The translations under genes were made by a program, and so were the position numbers. The notes beneath the pieces are model-generated. The model made no database searches, was not told the DNA's origin, and saw nothing but the letters and a program-made list of their open reading frames with translations. 64,000 bases of DNA from Ruania alkalisoli (GTDB lineage: Bacteria > Actinomycetota > Actinomycetes > Actinomycetales > Beutenbergiaceae): contig NZ_CP063169.1 in the NCBI RefSeq assembly GCF_014960965.1, positions 2,637,581 through 2,701,580 of the forward strand. Direction: 5' to 3'. This document shows, piece after piece, positions 1 through 8,907 of this stretch. Every line of letters starts with the position of its first letter. The first letter of the stretch is position 1.

Positions 1-82
1 CGCGGTTCGCCAACATGAGGGCCGCCGTCATACCCACGGGCCCTGCGCCGGCGATGACGACCTGGGCGTCATTGTCTGCCAC
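1..82 (-). CDS. FAD-dependent monooxygenase, N-terminal fragment cut by window edge
   Basis: Only the first 27 codons are in the window. They begin at a GTG one base after the TRAP permease stop and encode a beta strand followed by the dinucleotide-binding loop GAGPVGM, which is the FAD ADP-binding motif of class A flavoprotein hydroxylases. The tight spacing implies co-transcription with the upstream TRAP transporter, so the imported acid may be its substrate. The rest of the gene, including substrate-binding motifs, lies outside the window, so the exact family (for example MhpA-like hydroxylase) cannot be decided. Confidence 0.6.
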   Translation of the reverse strand, partial: MADNDAQVVIAGAGPVGMTAALMLANR

Positions 83-83
83 G

Positions 84-2081
84 TCAGTTCTCCTTCCCGT
101 TCGAGACCTGCTCGAACGCGTTCTGTTGGTCGGGGGTTGTGGAGAGTTCCGGCTCGACGGCGTCCCCCGGGTTCCGCGTGGCGCTCGCCCTGGTGAGTAC
201 GACCGCGACGACCAAGCCGGCCGCAGCGATCGCGCTGACGATCTCCCCGGGGTAGATGAGGGCGATGGCCAGGACGAAGAACACGGCGCGCTGCCAGCCG
301 GAAAGGATGCGGCTCTGGTAGCCGATCACCGCCGCTGCCAGGGCGTACACGCCGAGCGCAGCGGTCGTGGCGAACCAGACGGCGCGCCAGGGTCCGTCCT
401 GAAGCAGTAGCGCCGGGGAGAGCGCGAATGCGAACGGGATGAGGTACGCCGCCAGGCTGATGCGGAACGCGGTGAGCCCGGTCTGGTGCAGGGGACTGCC
501 GGCGATCCCCGCGGCGGCGAACGCGGCGAGCGCCACCGGTGGGGTGATCATCGACATGCACGCGAAGTAGAAGACGAACAGGTGCGCCGCGATCGGCGGC
601 AGGCCCAGCTCGATCAGCGGGGGCGTGAGCAGCACGGCGGCCATGATGTAGGCCGAGGTGGTGGGCATCCCCAGGCCGAGCACGATGGAGCCGATCATCG
701 TGATGATCAGGGCGAGCACGAGGTAACCGCCGGAGAGCAACAACACCAGCTCGGTGAATCGCAAGCCAAGGTTCGTCTGCACGATGACACCGACGATGAT
801 GCCGGCCACTGCGGTGGGCAGGGCCACGTTGACTGCTCGTTGGGCACCGATCTGGAGGGCCTTGAGGATCGCTGCGGGAGTGAACCAGGTGGCGCGACGC
901 AGGAAGTTGATCACCACCACGGCGGCGATCGCCAGGAACGCCGAGGACATCAGCGACCGCCCGGAGAGGATGAGCGCCACCAGCAGGATCAGCGGCAGGA
1001 GCAGGTGGATGCGGCGGACCACCTCGGCCATGGGGGTGCGTTCGTCGGCACCGATCGGGCGCAGGTCTTCGCGCTGTGCTTCCTTGTGCACCATGAAGTA
1101 GCCGGCCACGAAGTACAGCACGGCCGGGATGAGTGCGGCGAGGGCGACGGCCCGGTAGTCCCAACCGAGCATCTGGGCCATGATGAACGCGCCCGCGCCC
1201 ATCACCGGGGGCAGCACCTGCCCGCCGGTGGAGGCGAGCGCCTCAACGGCGGCGGCGAACTTGGCTTTGTACCCGGTGCGCTTCATCAGCGGGATGGTGA
1301 ACACTCCGGTGCCGACCACGTTGGCCACGGCGGAGCCGTTGATGGAGCCCATCAGGGCCGAGCCGAGCATGGCTGCCTTCGCGGGGCCGCCGCGGGCGCG
1401 TCCGGTGACCGCGAGGGCGAGGTCGATGAAGAGCTTGCCGCCGCCGGAGACCTCGAGGAAGGCGGCGAACAGGATGAAGTAGAAGACGTAGTCAGCCGAG
1501 ACTCCGACGGGCACGCCGAACAGGCCCTGCGGGGAGAGCATCTGCAGGTCGACGAAGCGTTCGAAGTCCAGACCGCGGTGGCGCAGCACTCCGGCGAGCT
1601 GGTCACCCCAGAGCTGATAGGCAAGAAAGATCAGGGCCACGATCGACAAGCTCGGCCCGACGACGCGGCGGCAGGCCTCCAGCACCACGACCAGCAGCGC
1701 GATCGCGACGATCTGATCGCCGGCGGTGACCTCGTCGATGAAAGTCACGCGTTCGGAGATGCGCTGGGAGTTGAGGACGTAATAGGCGCCAATGGCCAGG
1801 GAAGCGAGGGTGAGGACGATGTCGCTCGCAGTGGCCCATCCGGGCGCCCGGCGACCGGACGGGGTCTCTCCCTCGTCGGAGTGATCGCTCACCCGGCGGC
1901 GGTAGGAGCGGCGGAAGGGATGGATCGCGAACACCAATGCCATCCCGAAGGCCACGTGCACGGGCCGGAACACCATCGCGTGCGGGGCTCCGGCCGCGGC
2001 GGCGTAGAGCTGAAACACCGACCACGCGATGGCGAGCACGGCAACCGGGCGCAGGAACTGCCGATAGCCGTCGGTGACCAT
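84..2081 (-). CDS. TRAP transporter fused permease (DctQM fusion, TAXI type)
   Basis: A 665-residue, very hydrophobic protein of the fused small-plus-large TRAP permease family. These use a sodium gradient and a periplasmic or lipid-anchored binding protein to import carboxylates. The N-terminal third has a few helices matching the Q subunit; the rest carries the repeated glycine-rich helices of the M subunit (for example ALMGSINGSAVANVVGTG near the middle and GLGMPTTSAYIM later). I chose the ATG at 2081 because GAGGAGG lies just before it; the longer upstream open frame has no membrane character. No TAXI binding protein gene is visible; it may lie elsewhere. It is followed after one base by a flavin monooxygenase. 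Confidence 0.9.
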   Translation of the reverse strand: MVTDGYRQFLRPVAVLAIAWSVFQLYAAAAGAPHAMVFRPVHVAFGMALVFAIHPFRRSYRRRVSDHSDEGETPSGRRAPGWATASDIVLTLASLAIGAYYVLNSQRISERVTFIDEVTAGDQIVAIALLVVVLEACRRVVGPSLSIVALIFLAYQLWGDQLAGVLRHRGLDFERFVDLQMLSPQGLFGVPVGVSADYVFYFILFAAFLEVSGGGKLFIDLALAVTGRARGGPAKAAMLGSALMGSINGSAVANVVGTGVFTIPLMKRTGYKAKFAAAVEALASTGGQVLPPVMGAGAFIMAQMLGWDYRAVALAALIPAVLYFVAGYFMVHKEAQREDLRPIGADERTPMAEVVRRIHLLLPLILLVALILSGRSLMSSAFLAIAAVVVINFLRRATWFTPAAILKALQIGAQRAVNVALPTAVAGIIVGVIVQTNLGLRFTELVLLLSGGYLVLALIITMIGSIVLGLGMPTTSAYIMAAVLLTPPLIELGLPPIAAHLFVFYFACMSMITPPVALAAFAAAGIAGSPLHQTGLTAFRISLAAYLIPFAFALSPALLLQDGPWRAVWFATTAALGVYALAAAVIGYQSRILSGWQRAVFFVLAIALIYPGEIVSAIAAAGLVVAVVLTRASATRNPGDAVEPELSTTPDQQNAFEQVSNGKEN

Positions 2082-2118
2082 CACGCCTCCTCGTTGGTGG
2101 AAACAACTTCGTATCCAG

Positions 2119-2130
2119 GTTGTATACAAC
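2119..2130. promoter_or_regulatory. GntR-type operator candidate, perfect 12-bp palindrome
   Basis: GTTGTATACAAC is a perfect palindrome whose core TTGTATACAA resembles operators of the FadR/VanR branch of GntR regulators. It sits directly downstream of the likely -10 box of the TRAP promoter, where a bound repressor would block initiation. No GntR gene is in the window, so the regulator is inferred. Confidence 0.55.
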
Positions 2131-2131
2131 G

Positions 2132-2161
2132 AGTATTTCGGGCACGTGTCGGGTATGTCAA
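2132..2161 (-). promoter_or_regulatory. Sigma-70-like promoter of the TRAP operon
   Basis: On the minus strand TTGACA (2161-2156) and AATACT (2137-2132) are separated by 18 bases. The predicted start site falls inside the palindrome at 2119-2130, about 45 bases upstream of the permease ATG. Confidence 0.5.
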
Positions 2162-2203
2162 GACTGGTGTCGAGTTGCGGTCCCGCCCGCCTACCCTGGG
2201 CCG

Positions 2204-3043
2204 ATGAGACGACGGCTGGGCGTGCTGGTGCTTTTCGCTGCCGTGCTCGCCGCCTGCAGCGCGTCACCCCAGCCCCCGACGGCGGAGGTCACTTCCCGGA
2301 TCGAGTACGGTTCCGCGCCGGAACAGTTCGGCGACCTGGGGGTACCCGGTGGCATCCCTGGCGGGCAGAGCCGGCCGGTGGTGGTGCTCATCCACGGCGG
2401 CTTCTGGCAGGCCGGCTACGGTCTCGGATTCATGGAACGGTTGGCCGAGGATCTGGTCGAGCGTGGGTATGTCACCTGGAACGTCGAGTACCGCAAGGTC
2501 GGCGAACCGGGCGGCGGGTATCCCGGCACGCTCGAGGACGTCGACGCCGCGATCGAGCACCTGGCCGCGCTGGCCGCCGACGGGCATCCGATCGACCTGG
2601 AACTGGTGGTCGTGGTGGGACACTCGGCCGGTGGGCATCTGAGCCTGTGGGCCGGTACCCGCGACGATGCCGAGGTGGAGCCGGTGCTGGTGGTCGGGCA
2701 GGCGCCGGTGCCGGTGCCGGACCTGGTGGCCGCGGCCCGGTCCGGGATGGGCGGCAGCGCCGTCAGGGACTTCATGGGCGGCACGCCCGACGACGTCCCG
2801 GCCGCCTACGCGGCTGCCTCCCCCGCCGAACGCTTGCCCGGGACGGTGCCTCAGCTGGTGGTCCAAAGGGGCGCCGATCCGGTGATCCCCGAGCCGTACG
2901 TGGCCGGCTATTTCGAGCGCGCACGCGAGGCGGGGGCGGCCATCGAATACGTCGTGGATGACGAAGCCGACCATGGCACGCCGATCGATCCGGGGAGCGA
3001 TCTGTGGGACGCGGTCGTGGAGCGGTTGCCGGCGCCGGGCTGA
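2204..3043 (+). CDS. Alpha/beta hydrolase lipoprotein (esterase / BD-FAE-like)
   Basis: A 279-residue secreted hydrolase. Residues 1-18 form a lipoprotein signal peptide ending in the lipobox LAAC (Cys18). The oxyanion-hole motif HGGFW is at 64-68 and the nucleophile elbow GHSAGGH carries Ser141. A late DEADHG supplies the likely catalytic His. This arrangement matches small carboxylesterases and kynurenine-formamidase-like enzymes. I placed the start at the ATG that opens the signal peptide; TACCCT lies six bases before it, so the message may be leaderless. It is divergent from the TRAP operon, so the two may share control. The substrate is unknown. Confidence 0.85.
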   Translation: MRRRLGVLVLFAAVLAACSASPQPPTAEVTSRIEYGSAPEQFGDLGVPGGIPGGQSRPVVVLIHGGFWQAGYGLGFMERLAEDLVERGYVTWNVEYRKVGEPGGGYPGTLEDVDAAIEHLAALAADGHPIDLELVVVVGHSAGGHLSLWAGTRDDAEVEPVLVVGQAPVPVPDLVAAARSGMGGSAVRDFMGGTPDDVPAAYAAASPAERLPGTVPQLVVQRGADPVIPEPYVAGYFERAREAGAAIEYVVDDEADHGTPIDPGSDLWDAVVERLPAPG

Positions 3044-3202
3044 CGGGCGACCTGGCCTTGGCCGCTGGGTGGTCCGACTGGGCCCTTAGCCATGAAGACC
3101 AAGACTCGTGACTCACGTCGTCGACGGCCCGGTCGCCTGGTCTCCACGCTAGGAGTCGCGCCCCGGGTCCTGTTTCTCGATTCCTGACCGGTCGACGAGA
3201 CG

Positions 3203-4093
3203 CTATTTGACCGCACCGGCGGTCAGGCCGGCGATCACTTGTCGCTGCAGGATGAGGAACAGACCGATCGGGACGAGCATCACCAGCACCGCGCCCGCAA
3301 GCGCCCCGGTGATGTTGAATCCGAACTGACTCTTGAAGCCGGCGAGGGCGAGTTGGACGTTGTGGTTGTCTGCCGAGACGGTCAGGAGGTTCGCGAAGTA
3401 GAACTCATTCCAGATCTTGACGAACGCGACCACGCAGACCGTGGCGATGGCGGGCCGTGACAGTGGGACGACGATCCGGCGCACGATCGTGAAATAGCCG
3501 GCGCCGTCCATGACCGCGGCCTCTTCGATCTCGCCCGGCAACGAGAGCAGGAACGATCGCAGCACGATGAATGTGAACGGGAACTCCAGCGCGGCGTAGA
3601 AGATGACCAGGCCGAGACGGGAGTCGAACAGTTCCAGGGAGCGGACCACGAAGAACAGCGGCGTCGCAAGGCCGACCAGCGGGATGGCCAAGGCGAGCGA
3701 GAATGTCGCCACGAGCGCGTTGCGACCTCGGAACGAATAGCGGGCCAGCGGGTAGGCAGCCAGGAAGGCCGCGACGAGCGCACCGGTGGTACCACCGACG
3801 GCGTACAGGACCGAGTTGCCGAAGTAGGCGTGCAGGTGGATCTCGGTGAACGCATCGGCGAACCCCTGCAGGGTCCAAGGCGAGGGCCATAGTCCCGAGC
3901 CGGAGTTGATCTGGAAGGCGGTCTTGAACGCGGAGGACATCACCCACACGGTGGGTGTCAGTGAGACGGCGGTGACCGCCGCGAGGAAGGCGTAGACGGC
4001 GATGCGTGGCCATACTCCCCGACCGGGTCGCGATGGCCTGGCTCGCATGGTCGAGGTCGTGCCGGTGGCCGGACGCCGTGTGGTCGTCGTCAT
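3203..4093 (-). CDS. Carbohydrate ABC transporter permease, MalG type
   Basis: A 296-residue inner-membrane permease with six predicted helices and the cytoplasmic EAA loop EEAAVMDGAGYFTIVRRIVV, which docks on the ATPase. The start ATG overlaps the stop of the preceding permease as ATGA, indicating translational coupling; the longer open frame upstream is shadow. It is the last gene of the operon FAD oxidoreductase, binding protein, MalF-type, MalG-type. No ATPase gene is present, as is common where a shared MsiK-type ATPase serves several importers. The sugar is unknown. Confidence 0.92.
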   Translation of the reverse strand: MTTTTRRPATGTTSTMRARPSRPGRGVWPRIAVYAFLAAVTAVSLTPTVWVMSSAFKTAFQINSGSGLWPSPWTLQGFADAFTEIHLHAYFGNSVLYAVGGTTGALVAAFLAAYPLARYSFRGRNALVATFSLALAIPLVGLATPLFFVVRSLELFDSRLGLVIFYAALEFPFTFIVLRSFLLSLPGEIEEAAVMDGAGYFTIVRRIVVPLSRPAIATVCVVAFVKIWNEFYFANLLTVSADNHNVQLALAGFKSQFGFNITGALAGAVLVMLVPIGLFLILQRQVIAGLTAGAVK

Positions 4094-5013
4094 CGGTCCC
4101 GCTCCCCGACCCTGAACGCGCGCCGCACCGCGACGATGAGGGCGCCGCCGAGCAGCAGGATGACCAGCCCGACGGCGTTGGCGTGGCCCCATTCTCCGTT
4201 GAGGTAGGCACGGTAGGCATACAGCGCCAGCGTGGCGGTGGTGTCGTCGGGACCACCGGCGGTCAGGATGAAGACGAGGTCGAACATGCCGATGTCGGCA
4301 AGGAGCCGGACGAGCACGCAGGTGCCGATGGCGTTGCGTAGCAGTGGCAGCGTGATGCGGGTCTCGCGCTGCCAGCCGGTTGCGCCGTCGACCTCGGCGG
4401 CCTCGTAGAGCTCGGCCGGGATCGAGGCGATCTCGGCCATGGTCACGACGATGACGAAGCCGAGGATGAAGACGAAGGTGCCGGCGATGGCCCAGCGTGC
4501 CGTGCCCGTCTCATAGAGCCAGTCGCGCTGCGGCAGCCCGAGCGGAACGAGCAAGTTGTTCAACAGACCGAAACGTGGGTTGTAGAACATCGAGAAGATC
4601 AGCGCGTAGGCGGCACCGGAGATGACGAACGGGATGAAGAGCACGGTGCGGAATGCTCGCCAGCCGGGCACCTTCGTTGCGAGCACGATGCCGACAGCAA
4701 CGCCGAGCGGCACCTGCACCAACGTCGACGCCGCCAGGTAGAACAGCGTGTTGCCGACGACTTTCACGAACACGGGGTCGCCCGCGAGCCGGGCGAAGTT
4801 GTCGAGGCCGACGAACGCCAGCTGCGCCCCGGACCAGTCGGTGAACGCCGTGCCAAAGAGCACCACGAGCGGGACGGCGAAGAAGACGGAGAACAGGACG
4901 ACCGCGGGTAGAAGCGAGAGAAGGATCGGGCCACGCATGCCGCGTGGAACCCGGGGCCCGGCCGCGCGCGTGGGCTGCCTGGTTCGCGGCCGAGCCAGGG
5001 ACAGTGACACCAT
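4090..5013 (-). CDS. Carbohydrate ABC transporter permease, MalF type
   Basis: A permease of about 307 residues with an N-terminal basic tail, six helices and the EAA motif ELYEAAEVDGATGWQRE. It pairs with the downstream MalG-type subunit. Two adjacent starts are possible, GTG at 5016 or ATG at 5013; the ATG overlaps the stop of the binding-protein gene by one base and is used here. Coupled by overlap to both neighbours. Confidence 0.92.
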   Translation of the reverse strand: MVSLSLARPRTRQPTRAAGPRVPRGMRGPILLSLLPAVVLFSVFFAVPLVVLFGTAFTDWSGAQLAFVGLDNFARLAGDPVFVKVVGNTLFYLAASTLVQVPLGVAVGIVLATKVPGWRAFRTVLFIPFVISGAAYALIFSMFYNPRFGLLNNLLVPLGLPQRDWLYETGTARWAIAGTFVFILGFVIVVTMAEIASIPAELYEAAEVDGATGWQRETRITLPLLRNAIGTCVLVRLLADIGMFDLVFILTAGGPDDTTATLALYAYRAYLNGEWGHANAVGLVILLLGGALIVAVRRAFRVGERDR

Positions 5014-6338
5014 CACAACCCCGCCGAGGCGTCTGCGGACAGTCGGGAGAGGAACGTGCCGGTGTCCATCTCACCATTGACGTACGCGGGCCACAGGTTT
5101 TTCCACGCGGGCCCGAAACCGGCGGGCCCGTACACCCGCACGTGGGGGTAGGAGAACTCCGCGTCGGCCGCAGCGACCACCAGTCCCGCTGACAGTGGCT
5201 CCAGGTCGGCGGACTCCAGGTCGGCGTCCGGAACGACGACGGCGGGGTTGGCACCGGTCTCGACAGCCTGGGTGAGGGCCTCCTCGGGGGCGGTCACGAA
5301 GCGCATGAACGCCATCACCGCCTCCTGGCTCGGTTCGTCGGTGGCGCCGGAGACCCAGCCGGCACCGGAGACGACGATGATTCCTTGGCCGTCGTCCCAT
5401 CCCGGCGATACGGCGTAGCCGGTGCTCTCGTACAAGCCCTCGGCGGCAGCCTCGGTCTGCAGGTTGGTCTTCACGAACCAGGGCCCGTTCGGCACAGTGG
5501 CCGCATCGCCGGAGAGGTAGGCCGCGGCGGCGTTGGAGAAGTCGCCGCTGAAGGCGTCGGAGTTCACATAGCCCTCGACATGCCACTGGCGCAGGCGCTC
5601 GGTGGCGGCCACGACCGCCTCGTTGCTGCTCCAGTCGCCCCCGCCGGCGATCTCGCCGGTGAGGAAGTCCACTCCTCCGGCTTGCGTGCCGATGAGGTTC
5701 GTCCAGGTCAGCATCGTGGCCCAATCGCCGTCCAGCGCCAACGCGAGCTCGCCCTGTTCGGCGAGAGCTGCAGCGCCCTCCTCGAAGGCGTCCCACGTGG
5801 TCGGGAACTCGTCGAATCCGACCGAGCCCCACAACTCGGTGTTCCAGTAGGTGCCGATCGGGTCCCGCTGCTGCGGGATCGCCCAGACCTGACCGTCATC
5901 ACCTGTCAGGGCGTCGAGCGAACCGGGCTGGAACGTCCCTGCCCACGCGGTATCGGCATCGAGGTCGCCCGTGAAGTCGTGCAGCTTGCCCGTCTCGGAC
6001 AGTGCAGCGATCTCCGCAGAGTTCAGCTGGAAGATGTCCGGCAGGTCATCGGCGAGGGCGAGGCGTTGGTAGTACTGCAGCCGGTCCTCGCTCGAGCCCG
6101 CGTTGGCGTTGTTGAGCATCTCGATGCGGTACTCACCGGCGTACTGCTCGTTGAACCGGGTGGCCGCCTCGAAGTTGTACTGGAGGAACGGGTCGGTGGG
6201 TGATTCCTGGCAGGTGGCACAGGTGATCACGATCTCATCGCCCTCTTCCTCTGCCGATCCGCCTGCGCAGGCGGACGCAGTGAGAGCGGCGGATATCAGG
6301 ACCACCACTGCGGTAGTCCTCCGTGCACGTGCGGACAT
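5013..6338 (-). CDS. Extracellular sugar-binding lipoprotein (SBP family 1)
   Basis: A 441-residue solute-binding protein. The signal peptide starts at an ATG preceded by AAGGAGA, has a basic n-region (ARARR), and ends in ...TASAC before a Gly/Ser/Glu-rich linker, consistent with lipid anchoring. The body has the mixed alpha/beta pattern and acidic surface typical of oligosaccharide-binding proteins. An unusual CATCQ just after the mature N-terminus gives two extra cysteines. It lies 57 bases after the FAD oxidoreductase and is fused by stop/start overlap to the permeases. The ligand cannot be told from sequence alone. Confidence 0.9.
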   Translation of the reverse strand: MSARARRTTAVVVLISAALTASACAGGSAEEEGDEIVITCATCQESPTDPFLQYNFEAATRFNEQYAGEYRIEMLNNANAGSSEDRLQYYQRLALADDLPDIFQLNSAEIAALSETGKLHDFTGDLDADTAWAGTFQPGSLDALTGDDGQVWAIPQQRDPIGTYWNTELWGSVGFDEFPTTWDAFEEGAAALAEQGELALALDGDWATMLTWTNLIGTQAGGVDFLTGEIAGGGDWSSNEAVVAATERLRQWHVEGYVNSDAFSGDFSNAAAAYLSGDAATVPNGPWFVKTNLQTEAAAEGLYESTGYAVSPGWDDGQGIIVVSGAGWVSGATDEPSQEAVMAFMRFVTAPEEALTQAVETGANPAVVVPDADLESADLEPLSAGLVVAAADAEFSYPHVRVYGPAGFGPAWKNLWPAYVNGEMDTGTFLSRLSADASAGL

Positions 6339-6395
6339 GTTCGTCTCCTTCGACGGTTCGAACGGGTGTGTCTGTGATTGATGCAAGGCCCACGT

Positions 6396-8015
6396 TCAGT
6401 AGCCGGCGACGCGTGGCCATGCGAGTTCCACCCCGGATGCGGTGAGCTCGGACTGGAAGTCGGCGAGCAGGTCGTCCTTGGCGCGAACCTGGGATGGCGT
6501 GCAGCCGTGCTCTTCGCAGTACGCAATGAGATGGGCGTCGACCTCCCCGACGTTCCACTCCACCAGCGGCATGCGATACGCGCCGTTGGTGATGTGCGTG
6601 GTGCCGATGTTCTTGGCCGCCGGGAGCAGGTTGCGAACCCGCACGGGCAGCAGCCCGCCGAGCGGGACCTGGAACGGCAGGCATGGGATGTCGATGTAGG
6701 GGTCTCCGCCGGTGGAGGGGTGCAGGTCGATGCGGTACATGCCGATGCCGATCGAGTCGCGGTGCTCGGCGGCGCCGTGGTTGCCACGCACCTCAAGCGC
6801 GATCTCCTGCTCGGTGATGGTGTGCTCGGCAACGATTCGCCGCGATTCGCGGATGTAGGGCGCCAGCGCGAGTCCGTCGGGGCTGTCGCCGAGCAGGTCA
6901 CCGCGCAGTTTCAGGCCGGGCCATCCCGTGCCACCGTCCGGACGCGGCGCCTCCGTCTGCAACCAGTACAGGAACGACAACGACAGGTGACGTGCCCGCT
7001 CGGCGTGCCGTGCGCCGTCGGGGGCTTCGATGACCGGTCCCTCCCAGTAGTCCACCTGGGGCCAGTTCACGAGCGTGATGTCTGACGGATAGGCGCCGGG
7101 CCGGAAGTTCTGCCGGGCGGCGATACGGCGGAACGTCCACAGGTTCTTGTCCATGCTTCCGACCCGCTCGTCGGCATAGTCGGGCCGGATCGCGGTGTGG
7201 TCGCCGTCGGGGTTCGGGTCGAAGAAGTGCTGCACGGGAGTGAGGAGTTTGGGGTGCGGCGCCTCGAAGGACAGCTGACTTCCGGGCCAGTGCTCGATGC
7301 GCGCGTCCGCGAAGTGCTGGTAGAGCGCCGGCTTGTCGATGCGGTGATCCTCCCCTGGCCGGTGGTCGACGGCGAAGCAGACACTGACCGGCTGCATGTT
7401 GAGCGGTGCCGGCACCGAAGGAGCATGCGGTTCCCCGGTTGTCTCGACCGACTCGGCACCGGTGACGTACTCGACCCCGGCCATTGGCAAGAGATCTCCG
7501 GTCTCGGTGGCATCGACCACCCAGTCGGCTGCGATGGTCACGAGGTCACCGGTCGGCAGGTGTTCGAGCGTGACCGCCTGGATCGCGTCCTGGTCGACCT
7601 CGGCGGAGACCGGTGCGTGCTCGAGTCGCACCTCCACCCGGCCGGAAGCCCGGTGGGGTGCCAGCAGTGCCTCCAGCACAGCGAGCGTCACCCGAGGTTC
7701 GTGGCAGAGGTCGGAGACCTTGGCGGCGCCGGGGTTCAGGTACCGGTCCGCGCGAGCGGTATCGGTCAGCGGATAGTGGCGCCGGTAGTAGTCGCGGATG
7801 TCGGCGCGTAGCTGCCGGTAGGTGGCGGTGCAGCCGAACTGCTCGATCCATCGATGCTCGTCCGGTGGCACTGCCTGCGAGGTCAGCACACCACCGATCC
7901 AGCGGGTCGGTTCGGACAGAACGACATGGAGGCCGCGCCGAGCGGCGGTCAGCGCAGCGGCGACTCCGCCGACCCCGCCACCAACGACCAGCACCTTCGC
8001 GTGGATGTTCGTCAT
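6396..8015 (-). CDS. FAD-dependent oxidoreductase (FAD_oxidored, PF12831-like)
   Basis: A 539-residue flavoprotein. VVGGGVGGVAAALTAARRG at about residues 10-28 is the Rossmann FAD-binding motif, followed by the characteristic IGGVLTSQ and later the second FAD strand VVDATETGDLL. This family is often encoded with glycan-uptake genes and polysaccharide lyases, where it may oxidise a sugar or uronate derivative; the reaction is not established. The ATG start at 8015 is preceded by GAGGAT. It is first gene of the ABC operon and divergent from an AraC regulator 34 bases away, which probably controls it. Confidence 0.87.
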   Translation of the reverse strand: MTNIHAKVLVVGGGVGGVAAALTAARRGLHVVLSEPTRWIGGVLTSQAVPPDEHRWIEQFGCTATYRQLRADIRDYYRRHYPLTDTARADRYLNPGAAKVSDLCHEPRVTLAVLEALLAPHRASGRVEVRLEHAPVSAEVDQDAIQAVTLEHLPTGDLVTIAADWVVDATETGDLLPMAGVEYVTGAESVETTGEPHAPSVPAPLNMQPVSVCFAVDHRPGEDHRIDKPALYQHFADARIEHWPGSQLSFEAPHPKLLTPVQHFFDPNPDGDHTAIRPDYADERVGSMDKNLWTFRRIAARQNFRPGAYPSDITLVNWPQVDYWEGPVIEAPDGARHAERARHLSLSFLYWLQTEAPRPDGGTGWPGLKLRGDLLGDSPDGLALAPYIRESRRIVAEHTITEQEIALEVRGNHGAAEHRDSIGIGMYRIDLHPSTGGDPYIDIPCLPFQVPLGGLLPVRVRNLLPAAKNIGTTHITNGAYRMPLVEWNVGEVDAHLIAYCEEHGCTPSQVRAKDDLLADFQSELTASGVELAWPRVAGY

Positions 8016-8049
8016 GTCGTCATCCTCGCGCCCGTGGTTACATTCCGGT

Positions 8050-8892
8050 ATGGCTACACCGCGCTCCCCTGTGTCCAGAATTGACCTGGAGGCACGCCGA
8101 CTGCGCCTGGCTGACTGCGTCGCACGCACCGTGGAGCACGAACCGGGCACCACCGTCGGGCCACGCACCCAGACCGAGATTCAGATGCTCCTCATCCACG
8201 CCGGCACCATGCTCGTGACCGTCGACGATCGCGAGCCCTATGTCGTCCCCGCCGGCCAGATGTGCATCCTGTTGCCCGGGCACGCCGACGTTGTCGCCTT
8301 TGCCGACGGCGCAGCGACGCGTCAGACGCTGGTCCGCGGCACTCCCGTGGACCTCACTGATGGCATGCGTGAATGGCTGGAGTCCGTACGACCAACCCGT
8401 CGACTCTCTGCCGCCCTGACCTACATTTCACGCGAAGCTGTCACCAGCGAGCAGACCAGGCTCACGGCGCACGGTGCACTGGTCGACGCGCTGGCGACAG
8501 CGCTGCTGTGGCGGTTCGTCGCCGAGTTCGAGAACTTCCCCGCCGCCCTGCCGGAGCCGATCGAGGCGGCGCGTCTCTTCATCCACGACAATCTCGGCCG
8601 GGCCATCACCCTCGCCGATATCGCGGGATACGCGCATGTCACCGGTCCGTACCTCATCAGGTTGTTCCGAGAGCACATGGGGACCACGCCCACGAAGTAC
8701 CTGTGGGACCGCCGGGTCACGCTCGGTGTTGAGCTGCTGACCAGCAGCGGACTACCGGTCACCAGGGTCGCCGAGCGGGCCGGTTTCGCTTCCAGCTTCC
8801 ACTTCGCCCGCAAGGTCAAGCAGGCCACGGGGCAGACTCCTACCCAGCTCCGCACGAGTGCGTGGTCCGGTCGGGACATCAGTCCGGGCTGA
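8050..8892 (+). CDS. AraC-family transcriptional regulator
   Basis: A 280-residue regulator with an N-terminal cupin-like sensing domain (pattern VPAGQMCILLPGHAD) and a C-terminal double helix-turn-helix, whose second helix region reads FASSFHFARKVKQATGQTP. The ATG at 8050 is chosen because the upstream frame overlaps the divergent gene; TTACAT lies about six bases before it, compatible with a leaderless transcript. Its position, back to back with the FAD oxidoreductase/ABC operon, suggests it senses that operon's sugar. Confidence 0.9.
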   Translation: MATPRSPVSRIDLEARRLRLADCVARTVEHEPGTTVGPRTQTEIQMLLIHAGTMLVTVDDREPYVVPAGQMCILLPGHADVVAFADGAATRQTLVRGTPVDLTDGMREWLESVRPTRRLSAALTYISREAVTSEQTRLTAHGALVDALATALLWRFVAEFENFPAALPEPIEAARLFIHDNLGRAITLADIAGYAHVTGPYLIRLFREHMGTTPTKYLWDRRVTLGVELLTSSGLPVTRVAERAGFASSFHFARKVKQATGQTPTQLRTSAWSGRDISPG

Positions 8893-8907
8893 GCCGGTGG
8901 GGACACC

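Noticed and set aside
486-2207. Long open frame on the plus strand opposite the TRAP permease
   Set aside because: It is rich in Arg, Gly, His and Gln, has no domain pattern and mirrors the high-GC codon bias of the real minus-strand gene.
3044-3202. Terminator between the convergent hydrolase and permease genes
   Set aside because: Only short, weak inverted repeats are visible; none is convincing.
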